From: Virgisporangium aurantiacum | Lineage (GTDB): Bacteria > Actinomycetota > Actinomycetes > Mycobacteriales > Micromonosporaceae | Direction of reading: 5' to 3' | DNA: 64,000 nt | Assembly (NCBI RefSeq): GCF_016863635.1 | Contig: NZ_BOPG01000044.1 | Coordinates: 1-64,000, forward strand | In this document: in pieces, positions 1 through 9,470 of the stretch | Layout of the letters: each line of letters opens with the position of its first letter | How positions within the stretch are numbered: the first letter of the stretch is position 1 | Made by a program: the position numbers and the translations under genes | Notes under the pieces: model-generated | What the model saw: the letters and a program-made list of their open reading frames with translations, nothing else | Database searches by the model: none | Told to the model about the DNA's origin: nothing

Positions 1-66
1 GATCTGACACAACCGCTTCACGCCGAAGCGCTCGGAGTGGTCGGCGACGAACTGGAAGCGGGTCAC
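1..66 (-). CDS. IS3-family transposase OrfB, N-terminal fragment (runs off window)
   Basis: The first 22 codons of the DDE transposase subunit are visible, beginning with a GTG that overlaps the orfA stop (GTGA). They read TRFQFVADHSERFGVKRLC, the conserved N-terminus of IS3 OrfB. The catalytic DDE core lies outside the window, so integrity cannot be judged. Confidence 0.8.
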   Translation of the reverse strand, partial: MTRFQFVADHSERFGVKRLCQI

Positions 67-377
67 CAGCGCGTCTCCCCGGCGAAATACCGGGCCGCCT
101 TCCTCAAGATGTCGCGTTCTTCCTCAAGCTCGCGGACCCGGCGTCGCAGTTCGGCGTTCTCGTCCTCAACCGAAGCCGGCGCCACCTGTGCCTGCCGCGC
201 GGATCCGGCCGACGCGCCAGTACCGCGACGCTGATCGTCGGCACGGACCCAACTCCGCAACGTCTCCCGATTGATCCCCAGGTCATCGGCGATCGACGCG
301 ATCGTCGCGCCCGGCCGAGACCGGAACAACGCCACCGCATCGGCCTTGAACTGAACCGGGTAGTGCTTGTTCACCAT
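63..377 (-). CDS. IS3-family transposase OrfA
   Basis: A 104-residue protein starting MVNKHYPVQFKADAV, the classic start of IS3 OrfA. Residues 1-50 form the helix-turn-helix that binds the IS ends (IADDLGINRETLRSWV). Residues 70-95 form a leucine-zipper-like coiled coil (ENAELRRRVRELEEERDILR). The length is normal for OrfA. The stop codon overlaps the GTG that begins the orfB frame, the usual IS3 arrangement for making OrfAB by frameshifting. The gene looks intact. Confidence 0.9.
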   Translation of the reverse strand: MVNKHYPVQFKADAVALFRSRPGATIASIADDLGINRETLRSWVRADDQRRGTGASAGSARQAQVAPASVEDENAELRRRVRELEEERDILRKAARYFAGETRW

Positions 378-600
378 CGTCTTCCAGGACTCCTGTCCAC
401 CAGGACCATCACGATCCCAGTCTCAGGTGTCCAAGATCAGGGGCAACTCCCATGCGCTCTTTCGAGCGTTGCTGGCAAAGTGACCTCCTGCTGGCGCACC
501 AGCCGAGTCGGGATGGTGGTCAGCCAGTACCTGTGACGGCACCGATGTGGCGCCCTGAGCCCGCCGGGGGGCACGGGTCGGCCGTCCGGGCTGGGGGCGG

Positions 601-815
601 CGGCGCGGCACCCGGGCGGTGGGTGTGCTGATGCGGCGCTGGTCGTTGGCGCCCGAGGCGGTGGCCGCCGGTCGGGACATCACCGGCACCGTGCACACCG
701 GGCCGATGTACGTGCAGGTCCTCGCGGGCCGTTTCGACCGGCTGCACGATGCGATCTTCGACCCAGCGCCGTTGGAAGAGCAGTTGGACCTGGCCCGGCA
801 ATCCCAGGACGGCCG
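601..815 (+). pseudogene. Stub of a gene cut between IS3 and the methylase gene
   Basis: From the GTG at 619 the frame reads a protein-like stretch, including DITGTVHTGPMYVQVLAG and FDRLHDAIFDPAPLEEQLDL. This resembles the linker before the NTPase core of actinobacterial STAND proteins, but nothing follows it. The frame becomes ordinary filler and overlaps the stop of the convergent methylase gene. I read it as the N-terminal remnant of a lost NTPase gene. The rest of 434-833 shows nothing else recognisable. Confidence 0.3.
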
Positions 816-833
816 GTTCTGCACGGGCCGGTC

Positions 834-3659
834 TCAGATCAGAGCCTGCTCGATCTCGTGATCGCGGCCGCTGCGGAACGTCGCCACGTCGTCGTGGATG
901 TCGTTGAGCACGAACAGCTCCCACTGACGGCAGTCGAGGCAGAGCCGGGTCTTCGCGACCGGCGCAAGCCGGATCGTCCGGGTCGAGGCGAGGTTGTTGA
1001 CATAAACCTGGTTCGGTGCCACCGCCTCCGACACCAGGCGTTCGAAGGGCTCCCACTCCGGGTGACTGCCCCGCAGCCGCCGGCCGATCAATCGGAATGC
1101 ACTGCCGGTGTACTCGCACCGGTCCACCAGGTCGAACTGCATCTGCGCGAGCCAGCTGACCGACTCGAGCGTGGAGACGACGACAGGCTCGATGCCCGCG
1201 ATCTCCTCCTCGAGCTCGTGGGCGGCACGAACTCCGTAGGCGTGGCCCGAGCTGTTCCGGGCGCGCTGGATGCGGAGGAGAAGCTCGTGTGGGCCGTCGG
1301 CGCCGAGCACGACGTCGAACTCACTGAGTTCCGGCACTGGGCCCTGCTGAACGAGGTCGCGGATCAGGGCGGTCCAGGTGCCGAAGGTCGCACCCCGGCT
1401 GAACCGAGCGCGAAGCCTCCCGCTGAGGACGCCAGCGTTGCGCTCTGCCAGCACCGCGAGCGCCAAGACGCCCATCGTCCGCGCGATGCTCTCGCCGAGC
1501 TTGAGTAGGGCCTCCTTGCGCTGGGGCAGGGACGTGGCGATCCGGTACTGCCGGGCGAGGGTGGCAATGGGGAACGGGTAAGCCCACTCGGCGCTCCAGA
1601 CCGGATCGGAGAGTGGCTGGACAAGCTCCGAGGCGAGCCTCGCCCGGGACGTCGTGGCCGCGAGGTTCCGCAGCAGTTGGGGAAAGTCGCCGCGCAGGTC
1701 GTCGAAGACGTTGGGCATGAGCGTCGATACGACGCGGGCGAGGTCGGCGCGCGTCTGTTGCAGATCGTCGAGCCAGTCGTCGACTTGCGGATCGTCGATG
1801 AGCGGCAGCGGAACGGGGACGTCCCGCAGGCGTCCGTGGGCGGCGACGTCGGCGTTCTGCGCGGAATCCAGCCACTCCTGGATCGCCCGCGCCGCGCCTT
1901 TGACCGGACGCAGAACGGTCAACGGGGTCACGGCGTCGCCGAACGCCGCTGGCAGGACCCGCCACAGCCCCGGGCGGCCGACGATGTCGCCGCCGGCGCA
2001 CGGCCTCAGCCCAGCGGACGACTGCGGCTGCGAGTCACCGAGCCTCGGCAGGTCCGTCACCGACGACGCAGCCCCGAGATGCTGCACGGTCAACAGCGGG
2101 CTGTCCGGATCGGGCCGCCGGGCCGGGGAAACGAAATCCACTACCCCGCCTAGCGGAACATTCTCGACGCCGAGCGGAATAGCGAAGAAATGATATGGCC
2201 GGATCTCGTAGCCGATTTTGATCGTGTCCGGGTCGATCCAGGCATCCGGCGTCCGGGGTCTGATCTCTTCGGCGAGGAAGAGGTCCACGTCCCGGTTCAG
2301 TGGGAGCTCGTGGACGGTTCGGAGATGGGGGTCGGCCCCCGACTGTGCGCCGTCGCCGCGCGGGGGACGGTCGACGGTGACTCGTCGATAACCCAGGTTC
2401 ACGGCAGGTATCACGATCGCCGGGCCGCCGCTCGGGGTGCGGCCGTCCACCGCCGCCCGGTAGATGCCGGTGATATAAGCCGTCTGCTCGTGGGTGATGT
2501 ACTTTCGCTTCTGGTCCAGCTTGCCGCGCGTGATGGCGAAGCGCTGACGGCAGTCGAGCAGCACGACGTTGCCGTGCCGAGGACTTTCCTTACGGTTCGA
2601 CAGGATCCAGACGTAGGTGCCGATGCCGGTATTGGGAAAGAGCTGATCGGGCAGCGCGACCACGGTCTCCAGCAGGTCCCGCTCGATCACCCATCGACGG
2701 ATCTCGGACTCACCCGAGCCCGCGGCGCCCTCGAACAGCGGCCTCGATGCGAGGACGACGGCCGCTCGGGAACCACCCTGCTCGGCCGGCCGCATGTGGG
2801 CCACCAGGTGCTGGAGGAACAGGAGAGAGGAGTCGGAGACCCCGGGCAGCCCGGCACAGAATCGACCCGCGGCCCCCTGCGCCGCCTCCAGTCTGATCTG
2901 CTTCGCCGCTCTGGCCCAATCCATTCCGAAGGGCGGATGAGCCACCAGATAGTCGAATGTCTCCCCGGCGTGGCGATCGTCGGTGAGCGTGTCGCCGAGC
3001 AACACACCACCCGCGTCGATTCCCCTCATCGCGAGGTTCATGCGGCTCAACGCATAGCTGTGCGCGTTGATGTCCTGGCCGAAGACGTCCAGCCCCGTAA
3101 CGCCGCCGAGAAAGTCGCTCGCTGCGGTGAAGGTTCCACCCGTCCCGCAGACCGGATCGTAGAGGCGGACCCTCGCCACCCGGCGGGAAAGCCTCTCGGC
3201 GTCCGGCGCGAACAGCACTCCGGCCACGAGCGCCGCCACGTCGGGCGGTGTAGAGAACTCCCCAGCCATGTGGGTGAACAGGTCCGTGCTATGCCGGACC
3301 AAACCCGTGAAGACGGCACCCATGTCTTCGTCCGGCACGGCGGCGCGGGTGAGGTCGATGGCGGCGAACCGCGCCGCGAAGTCCGAGAGTATGCGCACGT
3401 CAGCCAGCCGCTGGACGACCTGCTCGAACTCCAGGGAGCGAAAGACCGCCATATCGTCGACAAGATCCATGACGTCCGCCAGGAAGGGGTCCGCTCCCTC
3501 AACGCCGCCGAGGATGCTCGGCTGTCTGGGGCGGGCAAGACATTCGAGCCGTCGCAGGAAGGCGAAAGGCAGGAGGACGCGGTAGTACTCGCTCTGCTTG
3601 AAGTCGCCCCGCAGTAGGTCGGCCGCGGACCACAGCAACGATGTCAACTCCACCGTCAC
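834..3659 (-). CDS. HsdM-like N6-adenine methylase fused to a predicted HEPN RNase domain
   Basis: A 941-residue protein. Residues 1-130 match the HsdM N-terminal helical domain. Residues 165-175 carry SAM motif I (DPVCGTGGTF). The catalytic motif IV, normally NPPF, reads HPPF at residues 241-244 (codon CAT at 2937-2939), so base-amino-group methylation is probably lost or impaired. Residues of about 470-600 resemble half of a type I specificity subunit. Residues of about 690-850 look like a HEPN all-helical domain (FGTWTALIRDL), with an Rx4H motif (RNSSGH) at about 801-806. That is the usual HEPN RNase signature. The C-terminal end, with LCLDCRQWELF, is unrecognised. No separate hsdR or hsdS lies nearby. 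The start is a GTG with a weak ribosome site. The methylase assignment is firm; HEPN is a motif-level call. Confidence 0.8.
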   Translation of the reverse strand: MTVELTSLLWSAADLLRGDFKQSEYYRVLLPFAFLRRLECLARPRQPSILGGVEGADPFLADVMDLVDDMAVFRSLEFEQVVQRLADVRILSDFAARFAAIDLTRAAVPDEDMGAVFTGLVRHSTDLFTHMAGEFSTPPDVAALVAGVLFAPDAERLSRRVARVRLYDPVCGTGGTFTAASDFLGGVTGLDVFGQDINAHSYALSRMNLAMRGIDAGGVLLGDTLTDDRHAGETFDYLVAHPPFGMDWARAAKQIRLEAAQGAAGRFCAGLPGVSDSSLLFLQHLVAHMRPAEQGGSRAAVVLASRPLFEGAAGSGESEIRRWVIERDLLETVVALPDQLFPNTGIGTYVWILSNRKESPRHGNVVLLDCRQRFAITRGKLDQKRKYITHEQTAYITGIYRAAVDGRTPSGGPAIVIPAVNLGYRRVTVDRPPRGDGAQSGADPHLRTVHELPLNRDVDLFLAEEIRPRTPDAWIDPDTIKIGYEIRPYHFFAIPLGVENVPLGGVVDFVSPARRPDPDSPLLTVQHLGAASSVTDLPRLGDSQPQSSAGLRPCAGGDIVGRPGLWRVLPAAFGDAVTPLTVLRPVKGAARAIQEWLDSAQNADVAAHGRLRDVPVPLPLIDDPQVDDWLDDLQQTRADLARVVSTLMPNVFDDLRGDFPQLLRNLAATTSRARLASELVQPLSDPVWSAEWAYPFPIATLARQYRIATSLPQRKEALLKLGESIARTMGVLALAVLAERNAGVLSGRLRARFSRGATFGTWTALIRDLVQQGPVPELSEFDVVLGADGPHELLLRIQRARNSSGHAYGVRAAHELEEEIAGIEPVVVSTLESVSWLAQMQFDLVDRCEYTGSAFRLIGRRLRGSHPEWEPFERLVSEAVAPNQVYVNNLASTRTIRLAPVAKTRLCLDCRQWELFVLNDIHDDVATFRSGRDHEIEQALI

Positions 3660-3769
3660 GCGTTCACCACCCCATCAGCCCGAGCCGATGTCACGTTAGA
3701 AGTTGTATCAGATGGTCGGGATGAGGCCTTCAGGCGTCGTCGACAACGGCGGGAATCACCGGCGTTCGC

Positions 3770-4013
3770 CGTGGTGGGGGACGCGGGGCATCCCGCACAC
3801 CATCCCGGAGCGGGTCGATGTGCGGGCAAGCCGCGCCCGCAAGGATCGCGCGGCGGTCGGCCACCGAAGGTCAACCCGGTCCAGTACAAGACGCGTAACC
3901 GAATCGAACGCGGGTCGGCCGGCTCAAGCAGTTCCGGGCCGTGGCCACCCGCTACGACGAACTCAAAGGCCGTTACCTGGCAACGGTCACCATCGCCTCA
4001 ATCATGATATGAC
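3770..4013 (+). pseudogene. IS5-family transposase remnant (C-terminal end)
   Basis: Split over at least two frames, the plus strand encodes a typical IS5 transposase C-terminus: PERVDVRA in one frame, then NPVQYKTRNRIERG, then LKQFRAVATRYDELKGRYLA and TVTIASIMI in another. A frameshift lies after RNRIERG (about 3910). The N-terminus and catalytic residues are missing, so it is dead. It lies between two convergent defence-type genes. Within 3660-4173 I see no other gene. Confidence 0.65.
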
Positions 4014-4218
4014 TCCGCGCGGAACCCGACCGCACCTGCCCATGATCCACCAGATGCGCTCTAACATTGCGGCCTCGCCTTACCGTCGTCCGTCGAGTCG
4101 CCGCTGCGCGCCTGGTAGCGCCGTGCGCCGCTGGCCTCCCAAGAGTCCCAAGGCCGGCGAGAACAAGTAGCCCGTGGCTCTTGGCTGGCCGCGCTCGCGT
4201 CGGCGCACAATCGCCGGG

Positions 4219-7200
4219 ATGACCCGAGCAACAATGTCCGACGTGAGTAACGAACCGAGCGGCGGACAGGGCAACGATGTCGGTACTGGTCCCGAGCGCA
4301 CCCCAATCGCAGTCGATGTGGCCGAGGCGGTCTGGCGTCCTTTTTTCGTAGACCCGATCCTGTCTCGACCGCCGACGCCGGTCGGCCCAGGGAATGTCCC
4401 CGCCGGTGGCGACCTCGACCTGGGTATCGGGTGGGACCGGTTCGAGCAGCTGATGGTATTCGTCGCCCGGGGATTGCTGGGCCTCAACCGGGTGAAGTTT
4501 CGCCGCTATGGCCTGCCCGGTCAGGCTCAGCACGGCATCGACCTGGCCGGCCGGCACGCCGATGGGTCCTACACCGTCGTGCAGTGCAAGGAGTACGACG
4601 AGTTCAAGGCGGCGGATCTGCGGGAAGCGGTGAGCAAATTCGCCGTCGGCGATCGGCCGTTCGGTTCCCGGCGCCTGATCGTCGCGGTCAGTGTCGTTAC
4701 CCGCGATACCCGGGTCGAGGAGGAACTGGGCCGGCTGCAGGACCAGTATCCGGACTTGGAGATCGAGTTGTGGGGCGCTGAGCAGATCAACGATGTGCTG
4801 CGCGAGCGCGCCGACATCGTGGCTCGGTTCTGGACTCGGGAGACCGCCGAGACGTTCTGCACCGGTGCGCCGCTACCGGGAGTGTCGGCCCCACCGCCGG
4901 ACTGGGCCCGGGTCGCCGATCAGGTGCTGCTCACCCCGCTGGGCGTGGACGGCATGGACGAGGATCTCGCCCGGGCGGACGAACTACGGACTGATCAACC
5001 GCTGGCCGCCGCGCCGATCTACGCCGACCTGGCCGACCGGTTGGACGCCGACGGGTACACCGGCCACGCCAATCTCATGCGGCGCCGGCAGCTCGACGCC
5101 CTGGCCGCCGCCGGTGAGGAGGCCGCCTGGGCTGCTCTGACAGCGCAGTTGGCCGCCACCGCGCTGCACGAGGGTGACTGGTTCCGGGCCAGGTCGCTGC
5201 GCATGAACCTCGACCCTCGGGCGCCACGCCCAGTACGTGTCCCGCCGCCAGAACCGGGCGACGCCGACTCGGGCGCGGCTGGTGACCCCCAGACGCGTGC
5301 CATCACCGCGTGGCACCTACAGCTGATCGCTGCCGCAGTGACCGCCGCGACGCACCAACTCGCCGACAGCAGCGCGCTGATCACGGCGTTGCGGCAGCCG
5401 CTGCCCGCCGGTGTCGAGGTACCCACCTACCAGCCACTGCTGGTGCTGCTGGCCGCCGAACTGACCTACGCCGACGCGGTGATCACCCCGCAGGACCAAC
5501 CCACCGCCGGCGGATCCGCACCGGTGGCGAACCCGGTCGTCCCGGCGGTGTCCGCTCTCGACGACCTGATCTCGGCGGCGTTGCGTCAGCTGGCCAGCGC
5601 CCCACCGTCGCCGGACACTAGGGACGTCGCGGTCCGGCTGCAGCTGGTCCGAGCTACTTACGATCCGCAGGCCAGGGCGGAGTTGGTGGCTCAGGCACGA
5701 CAGCGACGGTTGCCGCGCCATCACGCCGCGCTTGTCCTGGCGGCACAGGCCCGCCGCGAAGCCATCGACGGTTTCGCCGAGGAGGCGGTCGAGCATTTCC
5801 GCCAAGCGGTCGAGCACGGCCTGCACGACGGCCGGACCGACCACGCCGCCGGATGGCTGTATGCCATCCGCGCTGTCGGCATCAGCTACGGGCCGTTGAC
5901 CGACCGCATGGACGAGGAGCACATGCTGGCTCAGGCGCTCCCGAAGACCGGTGGCCGCCGGCTGATCCGCCGCGTGCGCGATCCACAGACCGATGCCCGG
6001 CGTGAGGCCCTCGACGGTGATGCGATCGACGCGATCCGCGCGGCGCGGCGGTGGCTGGCCGACTGCATCGTCACCGGCGACTGGGCCGACGAAGACGTCG
6101 CCGCCGAGCTGCTCGGCGATCTGTACGCCGCTAACCTGGAGCCGGACCGCGCCGCCTGCTGCTACCAGTGGGGCAACGCGTTGACCAAGGCCATCAAGCT
6201 CGCCAAGGACGTTGGCGACCACGTGCTGCCGCGAGCGGCTACCGGATCCGGCCCGTGGTGGCAACGGGCGGCCAGCCTCGCCATCGCCGCCGAACAGCAG
6301 GATTTGATCGACGACGCCACCGCCGCCGCGCTGCTGCGCGAGCTGTTCGACCTCGTCGTGCGCGGCCGCGCCGGCGAACTTGTCGAAGGCCCCGGCCAAC
6401 CCCTCACACGCCGGACCACCGCCACGATGTTGATCTTCGCCGGCCGGGGCAGCAGCGAGGACGCCCGGAGGGTGCTGGACCTACTCGCCAACGATGTCAC
6501 CCGAGCGGCCGACCACTACTTCCCCCACGATGAGCAGCACGTGCAGGCCTGCCTGGCCATCGCCGCCCACCACGCCGAACTCGCGTGGGCGGCGTTCGTG
6601 CGGCTGTTCGACCTCGCCGAGGCCGGCGCGCCGAAGGCGTTGGAAGCGTTGCGGCAGCCAGCGGTGCGCGCCGTGCTCGAAGAATCCGCGCCAGCCGCTG
6701 ACGGTGCGCCGCTAGGTGCGTTGACCGAACAGCAGCGCCGGACCCTGCGGGATCGACTGCACGCGATGGCCGCTGCGGGCCGGTACGAGGCCGGGCTGGC
6801 CGCCGCCATGCTCGGCGACACAGATCCCGCCGTCACGCAGCGGGCACTCGCCGCGCGTAAGCGGCTGCTCAGCCGACCGGAGCCGGATGGACACGGTCAC
6901 GCCTTCGGCACCGCCATGGTTTCCGACTCGTACCTGGTCGGCTTCCTCGCCCCCGACCAGCAGCGAGCGTGCCTAGACAAGGTACTGGCGGTGGCCTCGG
7001 ACCGTCGCGAGGCCGCCGTGAACCGCCAGGATGCCCTGACGGCCGCTGCAAATCTGGTACGCACACAGCCGGATAGCGTGAAAGCTGACGTGCATGCTCG
7101 TAGCCGGCCATTCGTCACGGGTGATCAGGACGGCAGCGCGCTCGATGATGAGACGACCAATCCACACCCGCTGAGCTCCTTCAAGATCAACTTTGGGTCG

Positions 7201-7683
7201 CCGTCGCTGCAGGCCGAGGGTCTGCGACTTGCACTGGGCAGCGCGGTGTCCGCCGAGGAGATCGCGTGGGTGCGCGAAACGGCGATGGTACTGATCGGAT
7301 CCGGTAACCAGCGCCTGGCTCGCGAGAGCGCGCAGGTGCTGTCGCGGATGGGCGTCGACGTGGTCCAAGACTTGGACGTGACTTTCCTCGTCGGACATCC
7401 GGACCGGGTGGTGCGCGAGTTCGCCGCGTTCGTCGCGGCGACCGCGCCCAGCCGCTACGCCAAGATCTTGCGGGTGCTGGCCGCCGATGCGGACTGGACG
7501 GTCCGATTGCAGCTCGCAATGCGGCTCAATGCCTTCGTGAAGTCCAGCGGCGGCATCGCCGGCGACCCCGAACCCGCACGGTTGGACCAGTCTGCCCTCA
7601 CCATCGCCCAAGACGTGCTCACCGCGTTGTCTCGGGACGTCAGGCATCGAATCCGCCGAGCCGCAGCCGACCAATCGCGGTGA
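4219..7683 (+). CDS. PD-(D/E)xK nuclease fused to a large helical-repeat (TPR/HEAT) region
   Basis: About 1154 residues from ATG 4219; a GTG at 4174 and an ATG at 4234 are also possible, and none has a strong ribosome site. Residues of about 70-190 form an Mrr-like restriction-endonuclease fold: FEQLMVFVARGLLGL, then GIDLAG, then VVQCKEYDEF. These give the expected Glu, Asp and Q-C-K residues. The remaining 950 residues are alanine-rich helical repeats. They are TPR-like in the middle (EEAVEHFRQAVEHG) and HEAT-like at the end (VREFAAFVAATAPSRYAKIL). There is no P-loop or membrane segment. The architecture suggests a DNA-cutting effector with a built-in sensor scaffold. Its target and trigger cannot be read from sequence. 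Confidence 0.8.
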   Translation: MTRATMSDVSNEPSGGQGNDVGTGPERTPIAVDVAEAVWRPFFVDPILSRPPTPVGPGNVPAGGDLDLGIGWDRFEQLMVFVARGLLGLNRVKFRRYGLPGQAQHGIDLAGRHADGSYTVVQCKEYDEFKAADLREAVSKFAVGDRPFGSRRLIVAVSVVTRDTRVEEELGRLQDQYPDLEIELWGAEQINDVLRERADIVARFWTRETAETFCTGAPLPGVSAPPPDWARVADQVLLTPLGVDGMDEDLARADELRTDQPLAAAPIYADLADRLDADGYTGHANLMRRRQLDALAAAGEEAAWAALTAQLAATALHEGDWFRARSLRMNLDPRAPRPVRVPPPEPGDADSGAAGDPQTRAITAWHLQLIAAAVTAATHQLADSSALITALRQPLPAGVEVPTYQPLLVLLAAELTYADAVITPQDQPTAGGSAPVANPVVPAVSALDDLISAALRQLASAPPSPDTRDVAVRLQLVRATYDPQARAELVAQARQRRLPRHHAALVLAAQARREAIDGFAEEAVEHFRQAVEHGLHDGRTDHAAGWLYAIRAVGISYGPLTDRMDEEHMLAQALPKTGGRRLIRRVRDPQTDARREALDGDAIDAIRAARRWLADCIVTGDWADEDVAAELLGDLYAANLEPDRAACCYQWGNALTKAIKLAKDVGDHVLPRAATGSGPWWQRAASLAIAAEQQDLIDDATAAALLRELFDLVVRGRAGELVEGPGQPLTRRTTATMLIFAGRGSSEDARRVLDLLANDVTRAADHYFPHDEQHVQACLAIAAHHAELAWAAFVRLFDLAEAGAPKALEALRQPAVRAVLEESAPAADGAPLGALTEQQRRTLRDRLHAMAAAGRYEAGLAAAMLGDTDPAVTQRALAARKRLLSRPEPDGHGHAFGTAMVSDSYLVGFLAPDQQRACLDKVLAVASDRREAAVNRQDALTAAANLVRTQPDSVKADVHARSRPFVTGDQDGSALDDETTNPHPLSSFKINFGSPSLQAEGLRLALGSAVSAEEIAWVRETAMVLIGSGNQRLARESAQVLSRMGVDVVQDLDVTFLVGHPDRVVREFAAFVAATAPSRYAKILRVLAADADWTVRLQLAMRLNAFVKSSGGIAGDPEPARLDQSALTIAQDVLTALSRDVRHRIRRAAADQSR

Positions 7684-7848
7684 CCGGAGACGTGCGGCCC
7701 GCTGAGCCTCATTGACATGCCGGCCGCCGTTTCGGCGCCGCACCGTCGGCGCCAGCGAGAACGTCGGCAACATTAGCCTCCCCCTCGCCGGTGACGGCAA
7801 ATTCGCACCGGGAGCGTTCGGGGCGAGCCGGTGACCGGAACTGCCGTC

Positions 7849-8454
7849 TCATGACGCAGGCAAGGCTCGGCGTTCGTGCGAACGCCTCTGAATTTCGGCG
7901 ATCTCGTTGATCGCGCGAATCAGACGCAATCCGTTCCACGGCATGGTGACCAACCGGCGAAGCCACGACCGGTGGGCGAAGATGATCGCGGTGTCGAACT
8001 GCGCAATCATGTCGCGCACGATCTCTGCTTTGCTTGTGCGATCCCGGGCCGACAACATCACCCCGTGAACAGTGCTGATGTACGGGGTGAGCACCTTCTC
8101 CGTCAGCATTGGCGGGTAGACGCTCAGGTAGCGCGTCTGCTTCACCGGTAGCTCGGCGGCGCGCTCCACCAGCTTGCGGTAGTTGTCGTCCCGCAGGCGG
8201 GCGATCCCCTCACGGACATGCCGGTCAGCGTCTGCGGGAGCCTCCATGGTGCAGAGGGCAACGGCGTAGGTGAGGAGGAGACGCGCCTCCTCTAGAACCT
8301 CGCCGCGGATTCCACGCTTGGCCGCTCGGCTTTCCGCCCACGGCCGAATTACAGCCTCGGTGAGAACCGCGATCGCTCCCCCGGCCACGCCACCGCTGAT
8401 AATCGCTTCCCAGTCCAACAACGCCACGCCAACACAATGACAGCCGGGCACCAC
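7849..8454 (-). CDS. Hypothetical protein with an N-terminal membrane segment
   Basis: A 201-residue protein of no recognised family. Residues of about 12-35 are hydrophobic (AIISGGVAGGAIAVLTEAVI), likely a single membrane anchor. The rest is charged and helical (GEVLEEARLLLTYAVALC). A GTG at 8427 (VALLDWEA) is an alternative start just before the anchor. It is the last gene of a minus-strand run that begins with the STAND gene at 12474, and may be the membrane component of that cluster. The arrangement is seen; the role is inferred. Confidence 0.6.
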   Translation of the reverse strand: MVPGCHCVGVALLDWEAIISGGVAGGAIAVLTEAVIRPWAESRAAKRGIRGEVLEEARLLLTYAVALCTMEAPADADRHVREGIARLRDDNYRKLVERAAELPVKQTRYLSVYPPMLTEKVLTPYISTVHGVMLSARDRTSKAEIVRDMIAQFDTAIIFAHRSWLRRLVTMPWNGLRLIRAINEIAEIQRRSHERRALPAS

Positions 8455-8723
8455 TGCGAAGGGGACAGGCGGAGATTACCCCAGCCGGGCATGCCTCCAT
8501 GCTTGGCAAAGGCTGGGCCGAGAAGTCCTCGAACCGAACCGGGTGTGACCGATCGCCGTGATCAATTCGGGGAGCGCGTCACACTTTCTTCGAGCCCACC
8601 CCGTGCGCTGCTGACGAATGTACTCACGGATTGTCGTCTCGCGCTCTCTCCGTCACTCTCCGTCGCCGCGCTGTGTTTGGCTGCTATGTCGCGTACTCAA
8701 CACGCCTAATGCGGGCAAAGCGT

Positions 8724-9293
8724 TCACCACGACCTTTGACGGAACCGCCCTGCCGGGCGTTCCTCCCTCGGGCGGGCGTAATTCACCACTAGGTCGCGCC
8801 CACCGAAGTCTTTGCCATTCAGCTCGGCCACCGCTTGTTCCGCGCTGTGAGTCCGCATCTCTACGAAGCCGAAGCCTTTCGACCGCCCGGTCTCCCGATC
8901 CACGACTAGTTGCGCCGACACGATCTCACCGATCCGTCCGAAGTAATCTGCGAGGCTTGGCTCGGTGAGCTGATAGGGAAGATTGCCGACATAAAGCCGC
9001 CTCGTCGGCCCGGACGGTTCGGTTCCGGTTGTCTCGGCGCGTGTGGTTCGGGTAGGCGGTACCAGCTGCGGTATATGTGCCAACATCACGTCGGGCTCAG
9101 GTGCAATGCCGCGTCTGTCGGCGCTCCACCGCATCCACCGTTCTGGCTCGGAAAAGCGGTTCGTGGACCGGTGGAAAATCATGATCTTCAACTGTTCGAT
9201 GGTGATGTGGGTAGCGCTCGTCGCTACGAGGGCATCGATGCGCCTACGAGACTCGGTCCGGGAATCGATGCGTGGCGAACGAGTCAGGTCCAC
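8724..9293 (-). CDS. RNA-recognition-motif (RRM) protein, copy 1
   Basis: A 189-residue protein with one C-terminal RRM (about 98-175). RNP2 is LYVGNL and RNP1 is KGFGFVEM, with the expected aromatic residues and the loop GEIVSAQLVVDRETGRSKG. The tail is basic and arginine-rich. The N-terminal part shares a short motif with the neighbouring copy: KIMIF, then NRFSEPERWMRW. The GTG start at 9293 sits in the same sequence context as the GTG at 9977 of copy 2. Neither has a clear ribosome site. RRM proteins bind single-stranded RNA; they are common in cyanobacteria and uncommon in actinomycetes. Two adjacent copies downstream of a STAND NTPase is an unusual setting. Confidence 0.85.
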   Translation of the reverse strand: MDLTRSPRIDSRTESRRRIDALVATSATHITIEQLKIMIFHRSTNRFSEPERWMRWSADRRGIAPEPDVMLAHIPQLVPPTRTTRAETTGTEPSGPTRRLYVGNLPYQLTEPSLADYFGRIGEIVSAQLVVDRETGRSKGFGFVEMRTHSAEQAVAELNGKDFGGRDLVVNYARPREERPAGRFRQRSW

Positions 9294-9470
9294 GTCCAGA
9301 TGATATCCGCGCTGCCACTGACCAACACGGCGAACGTTGCCTCACCGCCGTGACCTCGCCGTCAAGGTTCTCGCCAACTTGAGTTCCCTGCCTGTCCCCC
9401 GACCGCGCGGCACGTCCTGATCCGATGAGACACTCAAACTCCGGCGGGACGGACCCTGCGCTGGAGGAGC

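Larger units (their letters stand above)
1..433 (-). mobile_element. IS3-family insertion sequence, right part only
   Basis: This is one end of an IS3-type element that continues beyond the left edge of the window. The outer boundary is placed near 433, where the minus strand reads TGGACACCTGAGA, a plausible IS3 terminal repeat. Next come a short leader, orfA and the first codons of orfB. The element may have interrupted the gene whose stub is seen at 601-815. Its other end and any target duplication are outside the window. Confidence 0.8.

Noticed and set aside
2190..3617. A 475-codon plus-strand open frame opposite the methylase gene
   Set aside because: It has GC-driven shadow composition (Arg/Gly/Val/Asp-rich, no domain) and lies wholly antisense to a gene with clear methylase motifs.
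834..3659. Complete type I restriction-modification system
   Set aside because: No HsdR motor subunit and no separate HsdS lie nearby, and the methylase catalytic Asn is replaced.
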